Source: Pseudomaricurvus sp965662505 (GTDB taxonomy: Bacteria > Pseudomonadota > Gammaproteobacteria > Pseudomonadales > Cellvibrionaceae). From it: DNA of 17,566 nucleotides. The notes below the pieces were generated by a model that was not told the origin of the DNA, searched no databases, and worked only from the letters and a program-made list of their open reading frames with translations. Both the position numbers and the translations under genes were made by a program. How positions within the stretch are numbered: position 1 is the stretch's first letter; each line of letters begins with the position of its first letter. The stretch lies in the NCBI RefSeq assembly GCF_965662505.1, contig NZ_CBFIHX010000076.1, positions 1-17,566 on the forward strand, written 5' to 3'. This document shows positions 1-6,961 of the stretch, piece after piece.

Positions 1-2
1 TG

Positions 3-125
3 GCGCTGGAAGGCCTGGAATCCTACGATCCTCCCCATAACGGTGATTTACGTAAGGTCGAGTCTCTTGATGCTGAGTTTGTCTACGTTAAATCTATTCA
101 GGGATGGGTGGAGCTGGCGGTTTAA
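3..125 (+). CDS. 3' end of an unknown protein-coding gene (partial)
   Basis: This is an open frame that enters from outside the window and ends at a TAA at 123-125, giving 40 residues. They are mixed polar and hydrophobic, rich in Glu, Asp and Val, and end in WVELAV. The other two frames are less plausible: one stops almost at once and the other reads as Arg/Ser/Leu-rich noise. I do not recognise the family and no domain can be assigned from so short a tail. The next gene has its own promoter 93 bases further on, so it is probably a separate transcription unit. Confidence 0.5.
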   Translation, partial: ALEGLESYDPPHNGDLRKVESLDAEFVYVKSIQGWVELAV

Positions 126-217
126 ACGGAGACCGTCAGCATTGAAATCTATAAGGATCACCTCAAGCGTCAACACGCCTGAGCCTACTCGTCACCCTTA
201 GCCAAGTTCGTCACATA

Positions 218-247
218 TTGGCAACAATTGAGTTCTACTCCTATATT
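218..247 (+). promoter_or_regulatory. Sigma70-like promoter for the small secreted protein gene
   Basis: A -35 hexamer TTGGCA (218-223) and a -10 hexamer TATATT (242-247) each match the consensus at five of six positions and are separated by 18 bases. Transcription would begin near 254, leaving a leader of about 60 bases before the ATG at 316. The call rests on sequence match and position only. Confidence 0.5.
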
Positions 248-315
248 GGATAGACCCTTTACGGGACAGGATCACCATCAAGACTGGCGATCCCCTACAT
301 TTTAAGGAGAAATCT

Positions 316-705
316 ATGAACTTAAGGCGGGTCTTTTTAGCTTTCACCCTGATATCAGGGTTTGTGATGAGTCAGTTCGCAATGGCTGACAGCACTTCCA
401 ACAAATGGCGTGTGGAATTCGATGGTTCTGCGGATTCTGACGGCGTCATCACCCTGCGCCTTTCCCCCAAAGGTGGGATGCCGTTTGATGTCACAACCAC
501 GATCACCGACGGCACCAGTGAAAACAAGGTTGCCAAAACTGTGGTCGAATCATTGAAAAGCCAACTGCCAAAAGACGGGTATTCCGTCGAGCGTGACGAT
601 TGGGAAGATGTGTTGATTAAGAAAAAATCAGGTGCAGCGGATTTCGGCCTGGAAGTGGTTTCGAATACGGTCAAGAACGTGGATATTGATCTTGATAAAG
701 AATAA
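316..705 (+). CDS. Small predicted periplasmic protein of unknown function
   Basis: The gene encodes 129 residues with a clear Sec signal peptide: MNLRR, a hydrophobic core from about residue 6 to 18, and a likely cleavage after AMA at residue 24. The mature part of about 105 residues is acidic and polar, has no Cys, and contains no further membrane segment. It has a beta-strand-like opening (WRVEFDGSADSDGVITLRL) and an Asp-rich end (VDIDLDKE). I do not recognise a family. The ATG is preceded by AAGGAG at good spacing, so the start is firm. It stands alone, with its own promoter upstream and a strong bidirectional terminator downstream. A role in the periplasm is inferred from the signal peptide only. 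Confidence 0.8.
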   Translation: MNLRRVFLAFTLISGFVMSQFAMADSTSNKWRVEFDGSADSDGVITLRLSPKGGMPFDVTTTITDGTSENKVAKTVVESLKSQLPKDGYSVERDDWEDVLIKKKSGAADFGLEVVSNTVKNVDIDLDKE

Positions 706-781
706 CGGCTTCCGCTAGGAAGTCAGGCATTCTTATAGCTGAGTTTATTTTTAACGCAAGTATGGGTTTGTCTCTAATGTA

Positions 782-819
782 AAAAAGCCCCCGTCGGGAT
801 AATCCGGCGGGGGCTTTTT
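782..819. terminator. Bidirectional rho-independent terminator
   Basis: A 16-bp stem with one G-T wobble and a 6-base loop: AAAAAGCCCCCGTCGG pairs with CCGGCGGGGGCTTTTT. It carries an A-run on the left and a T-run on the right, so it can stop transcription in both directions. It sits exactly between the convergent genes ending at 705 (+) and 838 (-). Confidence 0.9.
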
Positions 820-837
820 ATTAAGGAAGCCTGCTGC

Positions 838-2415
838 TTATTTTACCAGCTCAATATCGCCCGGCCTCCAGGTCTTGTTAAACCATGCCTCGGTGGGGCT
901 ATATAAACGTAAGAGAGAGAACCACCCCTTGCCAGGAATCGTCTGAGTCCAGTTCGCTTCTTTGCCTGCAGGGGCTTTCGGCCCGAAATAGAGATCGATG
1001 GAGCCATCTTTGTTGGCGATCAGCTTATCACGCTGACTTTGCTTGCTAGGGAAGGTTTGATCAGTCTGAAGCTCTGATCGGGTTTGGGGGTCATAGACAA
1101 CCACCGACCAGAATTTCAGGGCTGGCGCATCTTTGGGGATGTTCAGCTTATACGTCTTACTGCCATCCAGATGATTACCGTCGGAGTCGAGATAACCCCA
1201 GGCATATTGTGAGCCAGCACCAACGATTTCCATTGCCATCGCTGGCGTGTTCACTGTTGCCAAGTAGTAGAAGTGGGTTCGTGCATCCAGATTGCGTCCC
1301 CCCATACCTTCATCTTTGAGGAATTGATAGTTGTTGCCAACGTACCCTTTCTTCCAGTAGCTGCCTTTATAGAGGAACTCTTCCTGATTGCGCTCATCCC
1401 AAAGTAGAGAGCGTGCGGTTGCATTGGCTACCGCCACCGATTCGGTGAGGATCTTCTTCATACGAGTATTCGGTGCAAACGGCCTACCCTTTTGGATACC
1501 GATGGAAGCAAACAATCCGCGCAACTCGGGGTCAAGCATCTCGATGGGTTCGCGTTCAATCACGGTGTGAAGCTCTTCGTAAAATTCGTAATCGTTAGCG
1601 TGAACCGTGTTAAACGCTTTGCCGGAGGCACTGATAAACTCCATCTTCGGTGGATTGTCTTTTCTGGAAAGGGGATAAATTTTCAGGCCCTCGCGCCACA
1701 TCTTCGCTGCTGTATCCGGTTTGCCGTCAATAAGGAAACCTCGCAAGGCGAGCCAGTTAACATAGCTTGTGGATTTGGCAACAAAGTATGTTTCGCCGTC
1801 GATGACTTGTGATTTGCCACCGATGGGGCCTTCGAGATCGCCCTTGTAGTCAGGTGGTAAGATCAGATACATGCCGCCCTTACCTTTATCTGGGCCCGGC
1901 GCGCCCATGTCGACGACAAAGCGGAAGTAGGCGTCATTAACAGTTCCCGGGCCGGCGCCGGCTGGAATCTCAACCACGGTAGGGCCATCTTTTTTAAGAT
2001 CGAGAAAAGGAATTGCGTACACCGTGCTGGTGTTGCCCGTAAGGAACAGTGGCGTGCTGTCTAACAACTTGTCGAAGTACACAACTTGATGCGAATTGGT
2101 TGCGCCAAGGGATGCCGACCCCAGCCGCAATCCTTCAACAGAGGCGGCAGGTATCCCATTCAGAAAAGCCTCCACACCACGCAGGAAATCGAGGTTATCG
2201 TAGACTAACGCTGAAGTCTCTTTGGTAGGAATACCGTCGAAGAATTTCAGCGTGCCGATTCGGGTTTCTACCGTGTCCGGTGTCATGATTGCCTCCGGGA
2301 TCTTGGTATTAAACCCCGGTGTGGGTTCTTCGGCTAAAGACGAGTTGGCTGTTACGATAAGTGCTAATGAACCCAAGATCGTACTAATTCGATGTCTAGC
2401 TATAGTAGATTTCAC
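838..2415 (-). CDS. Secreted DUF1254/DUF1214 domain protein
   Basis: This 525-residue protein has an N-terminal signal peptide (MKSTIARHRISTILGSL..., cleavage probably after SSLA near residue 28). A DUF1254-type region spans roughly residues 75-210 (LDFLRGVEAFLNGIPAAS, then the Pro/Gly-rich GPGPDKGKGGMYLILPPDY stretch). A C-terminal DUF1214-type region lies at roughly 370-515 (THFYYLATVNTPAMAMEIVGAGSQYAW ... DLYFGPKAP ... GWFSLLRLYSP). The two-domain order and length fit the family. Its biochemical function is not established and I assign none. The start is GTG (2413-2415), chosen because AAAGGA lies 9 bases upstream and no ATG is near. It converges on the small secreted gene across the shared terminator; no partner gene lies upstream. 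Confidence 0.9.
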   Translation of the reverse strand: MKSTIARHRISTILGSLALIVTANSSLAEEPTPGFNTKIPEAIMTPDTVETRIGTLKFFDGIPTKETSALVYDNLDFLRGVEAFLNGIPAASVEGLRLGSASLGATNSHQVVYFDKLLDSTPLFLTGNTSTVYAIPFLDLKKDGPTVVEIPAGAGPGTVNDAYFRFVVDMGAPGPDKGKGGMYLILPPDYKGDLEGPIGGKSQVIDGETYFVAKSTSYVNWLALRGFLIDGKPDTAAKMWREGLKIYPLSRKDNPPKMEFISASGKAFNTVHANDYEFYEELHTVIEREPIEMLDPELRGLFASIGIQKGRPFAPNTRMKKILTESVAVANATARSLLWDERNQEEFLYKGSYWKKGYVGNNYQFLKDEGMGGRNLDARTHFYYLATVNTPAMAMEIVGAGSQYAWGYLDSDGNHLDGSKTYKLNIPKDAPALKFWSVVVYDPQTRSELQTDQTFPSKQSQRDKLIANKDGSIDLYFGPKAPAGKEANWTQTIPGKGWFSLLRLYSPTEAWFNKTWRPGDIELVK

Positions 2416-2772
2416 GATGCGTTTTCCTTTAGAGACCCTTCGGGCCGGAACGAGCTTGATGTAATTATTAGTGGTTTACCCAATGGGTTCACCCGGATCA
2501 GGATCTTCGAATCGTGGAAGCCCAAAATACTGGGGAGGGGGGAGTCCATGTCATTATTAGCGGCCTAATTCCGTTACTCCAATATTAGTACCCAATTACC
2601 ATTTAGTAGAGAAAATAACGGCCCCACGACGGAGATATCTAGCTCTTAACTCGTCAAACTATATCGACATGAACCAATACAACGAAAAACGCGACAACCT
2701 GCCTTAGATTCATACAAATAATTAGGACACTTGTAGGGGAAATGTATACCTCAGCCCCTAAAAAAACCATCC

Positions 2773-2901
2773 ATGATGAAGGAATAGCCAGGCATTAGTG
2801 GTGGCATTGACGACCAGGCAATTGAAGGTCGACTTTTGACGCTGTTAGATTTATTGAGGGCTGAGTTAATTACGGTCTGGGTTTATGAATGGTTGGTGTA
2901 G
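2773..2901 (+). pseudogene. Possible remnant of a small gene with an in-frame stop
   Basis: The frame reads MMKE, TAG, then 37 uninterrupted residues rich in Leu, Asp and Glu (GGIDDQAIEGRLLTLLDLLR is part of it), ending at the TAG at 2899-2901. The composition looks like a short amphipathic helix, and a hairpin with a T-run follows 20 bases later, as expected after a gene. However, there is no start codon after the internal stop, no convincing ribosome site, and no recognised family. Chance is a real alternative. Confidence 0.2.
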
Positions 2902-2921
2902 GTGAGATTTAGCTTGAAAGT

Positions 2922-2950
2922 CCCCGGCGGAAAAGTCCGACGGGGCTTTT
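2922..2950. terminator. Terminator-like hairpin
   Basis: CCCCG pairs with CGGGG and CGGA with TCCG, separated by one G/A mismatch, with an AAAG loop. The + strand side is followed by CTTTT, the better T-run. The - strand side is followed by ACTTTC, which is weak. It could end a + transcript coming from the gap or, less well, the AHSA1-type gene that ends at 2991 on the - strand. Confidence 0.55.
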
Positions 2951-2990
2951 GTTGGGTAGGTATTCGTATCGTTAAATACACTTCTTGGCT

Positions 2991-3404
2991 TTAACTGCCC
3001 TTGCTCTCAACGTACTTCTTGAAGTTACTGAGAATACTGAGCCAACCTTGTTTTTGCTGCTCTGCAGAGTTCTCATCTTCGGCTTCAAAGGTTTCGATGA
3101 CCTTAACAGCGTTTTGTGTTTCCAGAAATTGCACCTCAACATTACGATCATCTCCAAGCGTATAGAGAATTGATCTGCAATGATTTATTTCTGTGAACTC
3201 ACCTTCAAAATCAAAACCCATTGATCCGTCTTTGGCTTCCATTCGGTAGTTAAATCTACCGCCCACCTCAAGATTCAACTCTGCTCTTGGGCAACACCAC
3301 TCATCAAGAGCAAAGTTCCAACAGGTAATGTCTTCAGGCGTCACCCAGGCATCCCAAACCGTGTTCAGAGGCGCATCCACTTCAATTTCGATTGAAATCT
3401 TCAT
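2991..3404 (-). CDS. SRPBCC / AHSA1-family protein (START-like fold)
   Basis: The 137 residues show the typical AHSA1 layout. The opening strand with aligned hydrophobics is KISIEIEVDAPLNTVWDAWVTPEDITCWNF, followed by a Gly-rich hairpin (LEVGGRFNYRMEAKDGSMGFDFEGEF), VIETFEAEDENSAEQQKQGW, and a C-terminal helix (SILSNFKKYVES). Proteins of this group bind small hydrophobic ligands or, in a eukaryotic branch, Hsp90; the ligand here cannot be read. The start is the ATG preceded by GGGAG with a 5-base gap; the frame is open 11 codons further upstream without a better site. It is a cytoplasmic protein of normal length. It belongs to a run of four same-strand, separately spaced small genes. Confidence 0.85.
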   Translation of the reverse strand: MKISIEIEVDAPLNTVWDAWVTPEDITCWNFALDEWCCPRAELNLEVGGRFNYRMEAKDGSMGFDFEGEFTEINHCRSILYTLGDDRNVEVQFLETQNAVKVIETFEAEDENSAEQQKQGWLSILSNFKKYVESKGS

Positions 3405-3528
3405 ATTCACTCCCAGTAAAGTTTCTAAAGAAAGCAATAAATCTCTCAGATTATTGCCTCAACAACCAGTCGAATAGGGCGGCTTAAAATCGACAACGTT
3501 GCAAGATAATCCAGAAAAATCTAAATCG

Positions 3529-3550
3529 ACCGACTATATCTATTCGGTCA
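3529..3550. repeat. Small inverted repeat between accessory genes
   Basis: GACCGA and TCGGTC form perfect 6-bp arms around a 10-base AT-rich loop, 80 bases downstream of the DUF998 gene on the - strand. There is no T-run on either side, so it is not a standard terminator. Function unknown. Confidence 0.3.
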
Positions 3551-3630
3551 CTGTGTATACAGATAAACGGCTGCCAAATTAGCGTATAAGCAGCCCACAG
3601 GAGGCGAGTTTTCCCCGAAACGTTTTAAAC

Positions 3631-4257
3631 TTACGCTTTTAGCCGAAGTAAAACTATGGAAAATACGAGAACCCATAAAGCTTGAGAGCCATAGCTTACT
3701 CGCTGATATAGACCAAAAGCCTCTCCTGATTCTACTGCACCGGCCATAAGAGGTAATAGCGCTATAGAAAAAATTGAACATACCAGAGAAAACCAACCAA
3801 ACCATCTAACCCCCAAACAGCGAGCAGATATAAATACCCACATTAAACTTGATAATAAGAGGCTGACAAATAGTATTAAACCAGAAATATTATGTATGTT
3901 TTGTTCTGTTGATGGTGACTCTAGAGCACAACCTACATCACATGAAAAAAAACCTGCCGCAAAACTACTTAACCCATGTATAACAACCAAAACACCTGAA
4001 GCACGAGCCAACCTTGAAGTAGAGAAAGTTTTGATGATGCCAAAACCAAAAATAATAAATAATACGCCCAATGGATAGTTATTAATAACCGGAGAAAGTA
4101 TATGGGTCGGTGATCCTTTGGCTCCAAGCTCGCTCATTGCTTGATTGTAGTGACTGTATTCAGGGTAAAAGCTTCCCGAAATTATTACGCCAAGAAGCAG
4201 CCAAATTGGAGCCAATATTCCCGAGAAATAATACCAACGATTTACACTTTCACTCAT
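3631..4257 (-). CDS. DUF998 family six-helix membrane protein
   Basis: This 208-residue protein is very hydrophobic, with about six transmembrane helices (roughly residues 9-30, 60-78, 83-103, 122-145, 150-175 and 185-205). The first loop contains FYPEYSHYNQAMSELGAKGSPTH, the conserved DUF998 loop pattern (MSELGA then P). A CDVGC motif lies after helix 3 and a conserved-looking HNISG before helix 4. The function of the family is not established; it is an inner-membrane protein of normal length. The ATG is preceded by AAGGAG with 8-base spacing, so the start is firm. Neighbouring genes lie 99 bases upstream and 226 bases downstream, so co-transcription is possible but not shown. Codon use is AT-rich compared with the genes right of 5555. 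Confidence 0.85.
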   Translation of the reverse strand: MSESVNRWYYFSGILAPIWLLLGVIISGSFYPEYSHYNQAMSELGAKGSPTHILSPVINNYPLGVLFIIFGFGIIKTFSTSRLARASGVLVVIHGLSSFAAGFFSCDVGCALESPSTEQNIHNISGLILFVSLLLSSLMWVFISARCLGVRWFGWFSLVCSIFSIALLPLMAGAVESGEAFGLYQRVSYGSQALWVLVFSIVLLRLKA

Positions 4258-4307
4258 AACGACGACTCCTTGTGACAGCCAGATCGGAAAAAGGGGAAAC
4301 CAGATAT

Positions 4308-4327
4308 AGTCTAGTCCGTCCTAGACT
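4308..4327. repeat. Perfect 7-bp inverted repeat
   Basis: AGTCTAG and CTAGACT are separated by TCCGTC. On the + strand it is followed by GCCTTTTT, which resembles a terminator, but no + gene precedes it. On the - strand, where it lies between two genes, no T-run follows. It could be a weak attenuating hairpin or an operator upstream of the DUF998 gene. Confidence 0.35.
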
Positions 4328-4356
4328 GCCTTTTTCAGCGGGCGAAATGTGTATGA

Positions 4357-4710
4357 TTAATGCAATCCTACACCTATTACTCTAATCGCTGAGTCTATGA
4401 CAGCTAAATGAAGAGACCCCATAAACTCGCCATTAACGGCTGTACTTCCAAACCTCCAAACCACAACAACCTCATTTTCTCTTCGAAGGATAGAAAGAAA
4501 CTGCTTTTCTTTTTGTATCGATACTAAAACTGGGTTATTTTCCCACTGATTCAGAATATCTTTTTTATGTTCAGGATCAGATCGATCATCCTCAGTAAAA
4601 AATTGGGAATAACTAACCCAATCTTTCGCTCTACAGCCTTCGACGATTTCATCCCACATAGATTCTGCTATTTTAAGAATTTCAGAATCGGATTTTTCTT
4701 CTATTTTCAT
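4357..4710 (-). CDS. Small protein of unknown function, possibly NTF2/SnoaL-like
   Basis: The 117 residues have no signal peptide or membrane segment. The opening long helix (KIAESMWDEIVEGCRAKDWVSYSQFF) followed by several beta strands (FLSILRRENEVVVVWRF, EFMGSLHLAVIDSAIRVIGVGLH) is the order of secondary structure seen in NTF2-like proteins, but no catalytic or family motif is visible and this is a guess. The ATG at 4708-4710 is preferred over an in-frame GTG three codons upstream, because GGGAA lies 9 bases before the ATG but directly touches the GTG. The upstream sequence GGGAAGTGAAT resembles the GGGAGTGAAT before the AHSA1-type gene. Confidence 0.65.
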   Translation of the reverse strand: MKIEEKSDSEILKIAESMWDEIVEGCRAKDWVSYSQFFTEDDRSDPEHKKDILNQWENNPVLVSIQKEKQFLSILRRENEVVVVWRFGSTAVNGEFMGSLHLAVIDSAIRVIGVGLH

Positions 4711-4839
4711 ATTATTCACTTCCCTGTTTTATTGACAGATGTTTGACATACATATCACACCTTATAAAAGAGTCGCTCCGACAGATGCATTCATACGAGT
4801 GCAATGTAGCGATTTTTGAGGGTTTTGTTATGTATTATC

Positions 4840-5193
4840 TCACTCAGAAAACAGTATCTTGTTTGAAAATGGATCAATGACCGTAAAACAACGGCCACCC
4901 CATGGAGCCTGATCAATTGAGGGTTTGCAGTATCGGTAAGGCCGTGAAGCTATTTCTTGGAACAACGTATCAAGATCACTCACCTTTACAAAGTTTTTAC
5001 TGCCGGGAGAACAATCACCAGAGTGCTCACTGAGATGAAAAACAAGACCACCCTTTGATACCTGCATGTATATAGGGTAATTGGTTTCAAATCGGTGCTC
5101 CCAATCTAAGCTCATGCCTAAAAAGTCCAAATAGAATTCTTTGGCTTTATCTTCATCGAAGATTCTAATGATGGGTATAGTTTGAAAATTCAT
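4840..5193 (-). CDS. VOC-family (glyoxalase/bleomycin resistance-like) protein
   Basis: The 117 residues follow the Ble-like pattern of the vicinal oxygen chelate fold: IPIIRIFDEDKAKEFYLDFLGMSLDW, then VFHLSEHSGDCSPGSKNFVKVSDLDTLFQE, then APWGGRCFTVIDPFSNKILF. The SEHxGDxxPG segment and the WG...F.V.DPF.N.L.F ending are characteristic of the small dimeric drug-binding branch. That branch commonly sequesters antibiotics such as bleomycin and is not a metal-dependent glyoxalase. The actual ligand is not deducible and resistance is not shown. There is no good ribosome site (only GAGT upstream), although the ATG fits the family start. It is the first gene of the minus-strand accessory run. Confidence 0.85.
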   Translation of the reverse strand: MNFQTIPIIRIFDEDKAKEFYLDFLGMSLDWEHRFETNYPIYMQVSKGGLVFHLSEHSGDCSPGSKNFVKVSDLDTLFQEIASRPYRYCKPSIDQAPWGGRCFTVIDPFSNKILFSE

Positions 5194-5231
5194 ACTCGAT
5201 ACTCGATTTACGCATAAGAGCTTAATCAGCG

Positions 5232-5299
5232 GCCTAATGTCGTGAATCGAAACTAAGCAACTGATCTTAATGTAGAAGAGATAAAGACGACTTTTAGGC
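5232..5299. repeat. Imperfect inverted repeat, attC-like in form
   Basis: GCCTAATGTCGT (5232-5243) faces ACGACTTTTAGGC (5287-5299). The arms pair as GCCTAA/TTAGGC and GTCGT/ACGAC, with a one-base length difference between them, and the whole element is 68 bases. Length, two-block arms and asymmetry resemble integron attC sites, but the invariant AAC/GTT triplets read AAT and TTT, so it is at best a degenerate site. Confidence 0.3.
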
Positions 5300-5495
5300 G
5301 GAAAACATCCCTATATCTCAAATTTTTAAACACCATCTACATTAACTATTTCCCATGAGAAATGCGATATTCTTCCGAAGATCCATATAAAAATCAGTAT
5401 TTTCGATCAGCTCTAGTTTTCGCATCGCTGAACAGTAATAGCAGATGACTTGATGAATAGTCTATGCTGCTTATGAGACTTTCCCGGGGTGGCGG

Positions 5496-5509
5496 TTGAT
5501 ATACATCCC
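5496..5509 (+). promoter_or_regulatory. Possible FNR/Anr-type box upstream of pta-ackA
   Basis: TTGAT-ATAC-ATCCC matches the FNR-family pattern TTGAT-N4-ATCAA at 8 of 10 fixed positions, with a perfect left half. It lies 45 bases before the ATG at 5555, so it could overlap or flank the promoter. Oxygen control of acetate fermentation genes is known in related bacteria. Here it is inference from a partial match. Confidence 0.3.
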
Positions 5510-5554
5510 AGGGCAGTCAGGGATTAACCGTTAACCATCAGCGACAGGATTGCC

Positions 5555-6961
5555 ATGAGCCTTGAAAACACCACCTACGATGAGCTGGAACCCGGCGCGT
5601 CGTTTGAACACCGCCGCGTCTGTACCCTTGATGATCTCTATGTGTTTGCCTCAGTCTCTGGCAATCACAACCCCATGCACTTGCCCGATAACGAGGGCGG
5701 AGATGATGACGACAATCAGCGCCCGGTCGCCTCAGGCATCTGGTGCAGCTCGCTGATTTCGGCGGTTCTGGGTAATTATCTGCCAGGCCCCGGCACGCTC
5801 TACCACAAGCAAAACCTGCAATTTGACGGTCGGGTCCACGCGGGTGACGAGGTAATCACCCGTGTGACCGTGAAAGAGAAACACCCGGATGGCACCGTCA
5901 CACTGAGCACTGAAGTCCGTCAGTTGGAAACAGGCAACCGTATAGTTCATGGCGAAGCGGTGGTCATTGCTCCAACGGAGAAAATCTTCTACGACGACGG
6001 CAATCTGCCTGGGTTAGTCGTTCAGCGACATCGACATTTCAGTGCGCTCATCCGTCAGGCGGAGCCGCTGCCGCCCTTGTTAACCGCGGTTATCTGCCCT
6101 GAAGAAACCCAGTCTCTCGGTGGTGCCATCATGGCGGCCCATCACAACATCATCACCCCCATTCTGGTGGGTAACCGAGAGAAGATTCTGCAGGCGGCGG
6201 AAGAGCTGGCCGAAGACATTTCCGGCTTTGAACTGGTGGATGTGGATTCTGAAGACGCGGCTGCTAACGCCGGTGTGGATCTGGTGACCGCAGGCAGAGC
6301 CAAAGCGCTGATGAAAGGGCATCTGCATACGGATCATCTGTTGCGAGCTGCTCTGCGCAAAACCGGCGGACTGCGTCGCGGGCGTCGCTTTACTCACGTG
6401 TTTGTCATGGACGTGCCCGGCGTCGACAATCCATTGCTGGTCACCGATGCCGCCATCAATATCTCACCGGATCTGATGACGAAAGTGGACATCGTACAAA
6501 ACGCCATCGATCTCGCCATCTCTATTGGTATCGAGTGCCCCAAAGTCGGCGTGCTGAGCGCGGTGGAATTGATCAATCCCGCCATTGCCTCATCGGTAGA
6601 TGCCGCCTTGCTCTCCAAAATGGCCGAGCGCGGTCAGATCACAGGCGGCTTGGTCGATGGACCTCTGGCCATGGATAACGCAGTGGATCCGGGAGCCGCC
6701 GGAACCAAGGGCATTAAATCCATGGTGGCAGGGCACGCGGAAGTGCTGGTCGTGCCCGATCTGGACGCAGGCAATATGCTGGTGAAACAGCTGACGTTTA
6801 TGGCCGGCGCCGAAGCCGCCGGGGTCGTGCTGGGTGCCGCCGTGCCGATTATCCTCACGTCGCGGGCGGATGATGCTATGTCACGTCTGGCCTCCTGTGC
6901 GGTGGCCGCAATTCATCATACCCGCATGGCGGGGGACGATCCGAAGGGCGCTGAAGCATGA
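5555..6961 (+). CDS. Bifunctional MaoC-like hydratase / phosphate acetyl(butyryl)transferase
   Basis: The protein has 468 residues in two domains. Residues about 8-140 are MaoC/hot-dog: FASVSGNHNPMHL, then VASGIWCSSLISAVLGNYLPGPGTLYHKQNLQF and HAGDEV. Residues about 172-462 are the PTA/PTB domain (LLTAVICPEETQSLGGAIMAAHHNIITPILVGNREKI ... GLVDGPLAMDNAV ... NMLVKQLTFMAGAEAAGVVLGAAVPIILTSRADD). The second domain exchanges CoA and phosphate on an acyl group; the first domain in relatives hydrates 2-enoyl-CoA. The usual dyad Asp is Asn37 here (His42 is kept), and the usual His after PVA is Ser60, so hydratase activity is doubtful. An acidic loop (GGDDDDN, 47-53) is unusual. CAGGA precedes the ATG by 5 bases. 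The stop overlaps the kinase start (ATGA), indicating coupled translation. Confidence 0.9.
   Translation: MSLENTTYDELEPGASFEHRRVCTLDDLYVFASVSGNHNPMHLPDNEGGDDDDNQRPVASGIWCSSLISAVLGNYLPGPGTLYHKQNLQFDGRVHAGDEVITRVTVKEKHPDGTVTLSTEVRQLETGNRIVHGEAVVIAPTEKIFYDDGNLPGLVVQRHRHFSALIRQAEPLPPLLTAVICPEETQSLGGAIMAAHHNIITPILVGNREKILQAAEELAEDISGFELVDVDSEDAAANAGVDLVTAGRAKALMKGHLHTDHLLRAALRKTGGLRRGRRFTHVFVMDVPGVDNPLLVTDAAINISPDLMTKVDIVQNAIDLAISIGIECPKVGVLSAVELINPAIASSVDAALLSKMAERGQITGGLVDGPLAMDNAVDPGAAGTKGIKSMVAGHAEVLVVPDLDAGNMLVKQLTFMAGAEAAGVVLGAAVPIILTSRADDAMSRLASCAVAAIHHTRMAGDDPKGAEA

Larger units (their letters stand above)
2416..2990. other. 575-base gap: decayed ORF and terminator, otherwise unassigned
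   Basis: No intact gene of normal size is seen on either strand. The right part holds an open stretch of 37 codons (2788-2901) preceded in frame by ATG ATG AAG GAA and a TAG (2773-2787), then a terminator-like hairpin (2922-2950). The left part carries a small palindrome ACCCAATGGGT (2478-2488), upstream of the DUF1254 gene, and the 11-mer AGCGGCCTAAT (2559-2569), which recurs at 5228-5238. Base composition is AT-richer than in the flanking core genes. Confidence 0.5.
5194..5554. other. 361-base gap: attC-like inverted repeat and pta upstream region
   Basis: No gene is seen. The left half holds a long imperfect inverted repeat (5232-5299). The middle is AT-rich with no clear element. The right end holds an FNR/Anr-like box (5496-5509) upstream of the MaoC-Pta gene. 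This gap marks the change from AT-rich accessory sequence to GC-richer core sequence. Confidence 0.5.

Noticed and set aside
1492..1812. 106-codon open frame on the + strand
   Set aside because: It lies wholly within the DUF1254/DUF1214 gene on the other strand and has no start signals.
3548..3805. 85-codon open frame on the - strand with hydrophobic stretches
   Set aside because: It overlaps the end of the DUF998 gene in another frame on the same strand, while the DUF998 frame has family motifs and a strong ribosome site.
4308..4332. Terminator of a + strand gene
   Set aside because: The hairpin plus T-run faces the + direction, but no + strand gene precedes it; it is kept only as an inverted repeat.
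3438..4839. Integron cassette array, suggested by the type and single orientation of the small genes
   Set aside because: The gaps between the four genes were read on both strands and no RYYYAAC...GTTRRRY pair was found, and there is no integrase. Only the degenerate element at 5232-5299 remains.
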